The position numbers and the translations under genes are program-made. From Paenibacillus ginsengarvi (GTDB taxonomy: Bacteria > Bacillota > Bacilli > Paenibacillales > NBRC-103111): a DNA stretch of 64,000 nt. Every line of letters starts with the position of its first letter. The stretch's first letter is position 1. Where the stretch lies: the NCBI RefSeq assembly GCF_003626695.1, contig NZ_RBAH01000006.1:124001-188000 (forward strand), written 5' to 3'. Under the pieces are notes generated by a model. The model searched no databases. It saw nothing but the letters and a program-made list of their open reading frames with translations, and was not told the DNA's origin. Below are positions 62,568 through 64,000 of this stretch, piece by piece.

Positions 62568-62750
62568 GCGGAACGCAGTTCCGTTATTGGCAGTTTGCGC
62601 GGTTCGCTTCGAACAATAGCGGAACGCCGTTCCGTTAACTTGCCCCAAAGCGGCCAAATTGCTTGGTGATGGGGCGAATAAAGGAATGGCGTTCCGTTAT
62701 TCGCGGGAAATAACCGGGAAATGAAGCAATAGCGGAACGCAGTTCCGTTA
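62568..62750. repeat. Cluster of four palindromic intergenic repeats
   Basis: Near-identical palindromes occur four times: GCGGAACGCAGTTCCGTTA at 62568-62586, GCGGAACGCCGTTCCGTTA at 62619-62637, a degenerate GGAATGGCGTTCCGTTA at 62683-62699, and GCGGAACGCAGTTCCGTTA at 62732-62750. Each can form a small GGAAC/GTTCC hairpin. They fill most of the 436-base gap 62500-62935. The bases between copies have no gene. Unit and arrangement resemble dispersed intergenic repeats of Paenibacillaceae genomes (recalled, not checked). Confidence 0.85.
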
Positions 62751-62760
62751 AGGCTTCGAC

Positions 62761-62812
62761 AAGTGCCGAGAAAGTCCTCAGGTCAGGACTTTCTCGGCAC
62801 TTTGATTTTCCG
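62761..62812. terminator. Strong hairpin terminator
   Basis: AAGTGCCGAGAAAGTCCT (62761-62778) pairs perfectly with AGGACTTTCTCGGCACTT (62785-62802), an 18-bp stem with a 6-base loop. TTGATTTTC follows on the plus strand. It may serve the LamG gene and, in reverse, the adaptor gene. 62813-62935 holds nothing I can recognise. Confidence 0.8.
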
Positions 62813-62935
62813 ACCTATATCGAGTCCCTGAGCATCAGGTGCGAAAAGCTTTGCGTCACCGGGCGGAAGCCGTATCCGCCGCAATGACCGCAAAGCATAG
62901 CCATATCCCCCGTATGTCGGCACCGGTTGCCCCGC

Positions 62936-64000
62936 TTATTGAAGCACGACCGTGTCGCCTTCCTGCAAGCCCTCCAGCACCTCTGTTTTGTCGGCCGTCT
63001 CGAGTCCGACCTTGATCGCCCGCTTCTGCGTTCCATCCGGCGTTTCCAGCATGACATAGTAGCCGTCCTTGTCGCGCTGTACCGCGAGCGTCGAAACGGT
63101 CAGTACATTTTGCTTGTTATCCGTCTCGATCGTGGCGGTCAAATTCAGCCCGGCGACAAGACTGTCGTGCGTATCCAGCGAAATGACGACTTCAAACTGC
63201 GCCGGACCGGTGTTGTTCGCGCCTGTCGTCTTCGGAAACTTCGACACTTTCTCGACTTTGCCGGTCAGCTTCGTTTGCTTGAGCGCGTCAATCGAAATTT
63301 GTACGGGCATACCCGGCTGAATGCGGAACACGTCATACTCCCCGACGGAAGTCGTCATTTGCAGCTTCGATACATCGACGATTTTGCCTACCGCTTCCCC
63401 TTCGGCTACTTTTTGCGGCTTGGCGGCGGCGGAGAGCAGGAAAATGCCCGGCTCCGGCGCGGTAGTAACGGCTTGCGACAGCTTGCTCTTTTTCGTTTCG
63501 AGCTGCGAGCTTTGGATCGACCGGTTCACTTGGTCCAGCTCGTCCTGCACATTTTTGGACGCATTTTTGGCATAACGCTGCAGCGCTTCGCCTTCGGTCG
63601 AAGCGATCGCTTCCCCGGCTTTCGCCGCGCCCGCCTGCTCGGCTGTCCGGAGCTGCGTCTCGAGATCCGATTTGCGCATATTCGCATTCATCTGGGCGAT
63701 TTCGTCGCGAAGCGCCTTGTCGTCGAGCTTGAACAGCGGCGCTCCTTGAGCGACCTGCGCGCCGTCGCTCGCTTGCCATTCCGTGATGTCGGCGGAGAAG
63801 GGAGCGTACACGATCGTCTCCTTCACATAGGACGATTTTCCTTTCACCTCGACCGTATTCGCCAGGTTTTCTTTCGCTACCTTAAATGAAAGCGCGCTGC
63901 CAGCCGGAGCGGCCGGCGTCTTGGGGGCGCCCGGATGGCTCTGCACATACAGCAGGCTGCTTATGGCGAACAACAGCACCGCAATTCCCACGTACAGCCA
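62936..64000 (-). CDS. RND/HlyD-type efflux adaptor (membrane fusion protein), N-terminus outside the window
   Basis: The frame stays open to the right edge (WLYV before the GTG at 63991), so the start lies beyond 64000. The visible 355 residues show a transmembrane anchor (about 6-23), a biotinyl-lipoyl-like barrel-sandwich start (YAPFSADITEWQASDGAQVAQGAPLFKLDD), a coiled-coil hairpin (about 90-175: RDEIAQMNANMRKSDLETQLRTAEQAG ... NVQDELDQVNRSIQ), a beta-barrel (TTSVGEYDVFRIQPGMPVQISIDALK), and a C-terminal membrane-proximal domain (ALETADKTEVLEGLQEGDTVVL-like end). It joins exporters such as MacB-like ABC proteins in Gram-positives. The rest of the operon is to the right. Confidence 0.88.
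   Translation of the reverse strand, partial: WLYVGIAVLLFAISSLLYVQSHPGAPKTPAAPAGSALSFKVAKENLANTVEVKGKSSYVKETIVYAPFSADITEWQASDGAQVAQGAPLFKLDDKALRDEIAQMNANMRKSDLETQLRTAEQAGAAKAGEAIASTEGEALQRYAKNASKNVQDELDQVNRSIQSSQLETKKSKLSQAVTTAPEPGIFLLSAAAKPQKVAEGEAVGKIVDVSKLQMTTSVGEYDVFRIQPGMPVQISIDALKQTKLTGKVEKVSKFPKTTGANNTGPAQFEVVISLDTHDSLVAGLNLTATIETDNKQNVLTVSTLAVQRDKDGYYVMLETPDGTQKRAIKVGLETADKTEVLEGLQEGDTVVLQ

Noticed and set aside
62936..63991. Complete adaptor gene starting with GTG at 63991
   Set aside because: The frame stays open to the window edge and the hydrophobic anchor begins at once, so the real start is most likely outside the window.

Overview
The window reads as chromosomal DNA of a fairly GC-rich Firmicute of the Paenibacillus/Cohnella type (family Paenibacillaceae). 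I infer this from strong AGGAGG-type ribosome binding sites, frequent TTG/GTG starts, lipoprotein substrate-binding proteins paired with LplB/LplC-type permeases, YesM-type kinases with AraC-type response regulators, and an oligoendopeptidase F pair. The genus cannot be fixed by reading alone. I saw no rRNA, tRNA, CRISPR array, insertion sequence or prophage.

Left part (1-6200): the end of a sugar ABC permease, an HD-GYP phosphodiesterase, a broken GNAT acetyltransferase, a DUF92 membrane protein, a HAD phosphatase and an OmpR-type two-component pair.

Carbohydrate uptake block (6200-35500): a minus-strand operon of nine genes (18658 down to 6248) encodes an MsmX/UgpC-type ATPase, a 994-residue binding protein with carbohydrate-binding-like modules, two permease pairs, an NHL-TPR-Yip1 membrane protein and a DUF5696 protein. 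To its right lie an alpha/beta hydrolase; an orphan binding protein with a regulator that fuses a GntR DNA-binding domain to a binding-protein-like sensor; a secreted beta-propeller protein; a DUF3502 binding protein with two permeases and a YesM/AraC two-component system; and a LacI regulator followed by another orphan binding protein. Only one sugar-type ATPase is present, so it may energise several of these importers. Matching operators tie the LacI and GntR-type regulators to their neighbouring binding-protein genes.

Middle part (35500-47400): a Fur-controlled siderophore importer (ATPase, lipoprotein, fused double permease), nagA, a YhhN-family membrane protein, an aldehyde dehydrogenase, and two tandem pepF genes. 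The second pepF has two well-placed starts, and the upstream one adds a signal peptide.

Right part (47400-64000): a 163-bp imperfect palindrome, a CNNM/CorC-type membrane protein, a GGDEF protein with a ribbon-helix-helix-like tail and a candidate autoregulatory site, a methyltransferase, a cold-shock protein, a YebC-family regulator, topoisomerase III, a stand-alone MraY-like transferase, a nitroreductase, and an efflux block (ABC pair and TetR facing an MMPL exporter). A LamG protein, a cluster of palindromic repeats and a truncated RND/HlyD adaptor close the window.
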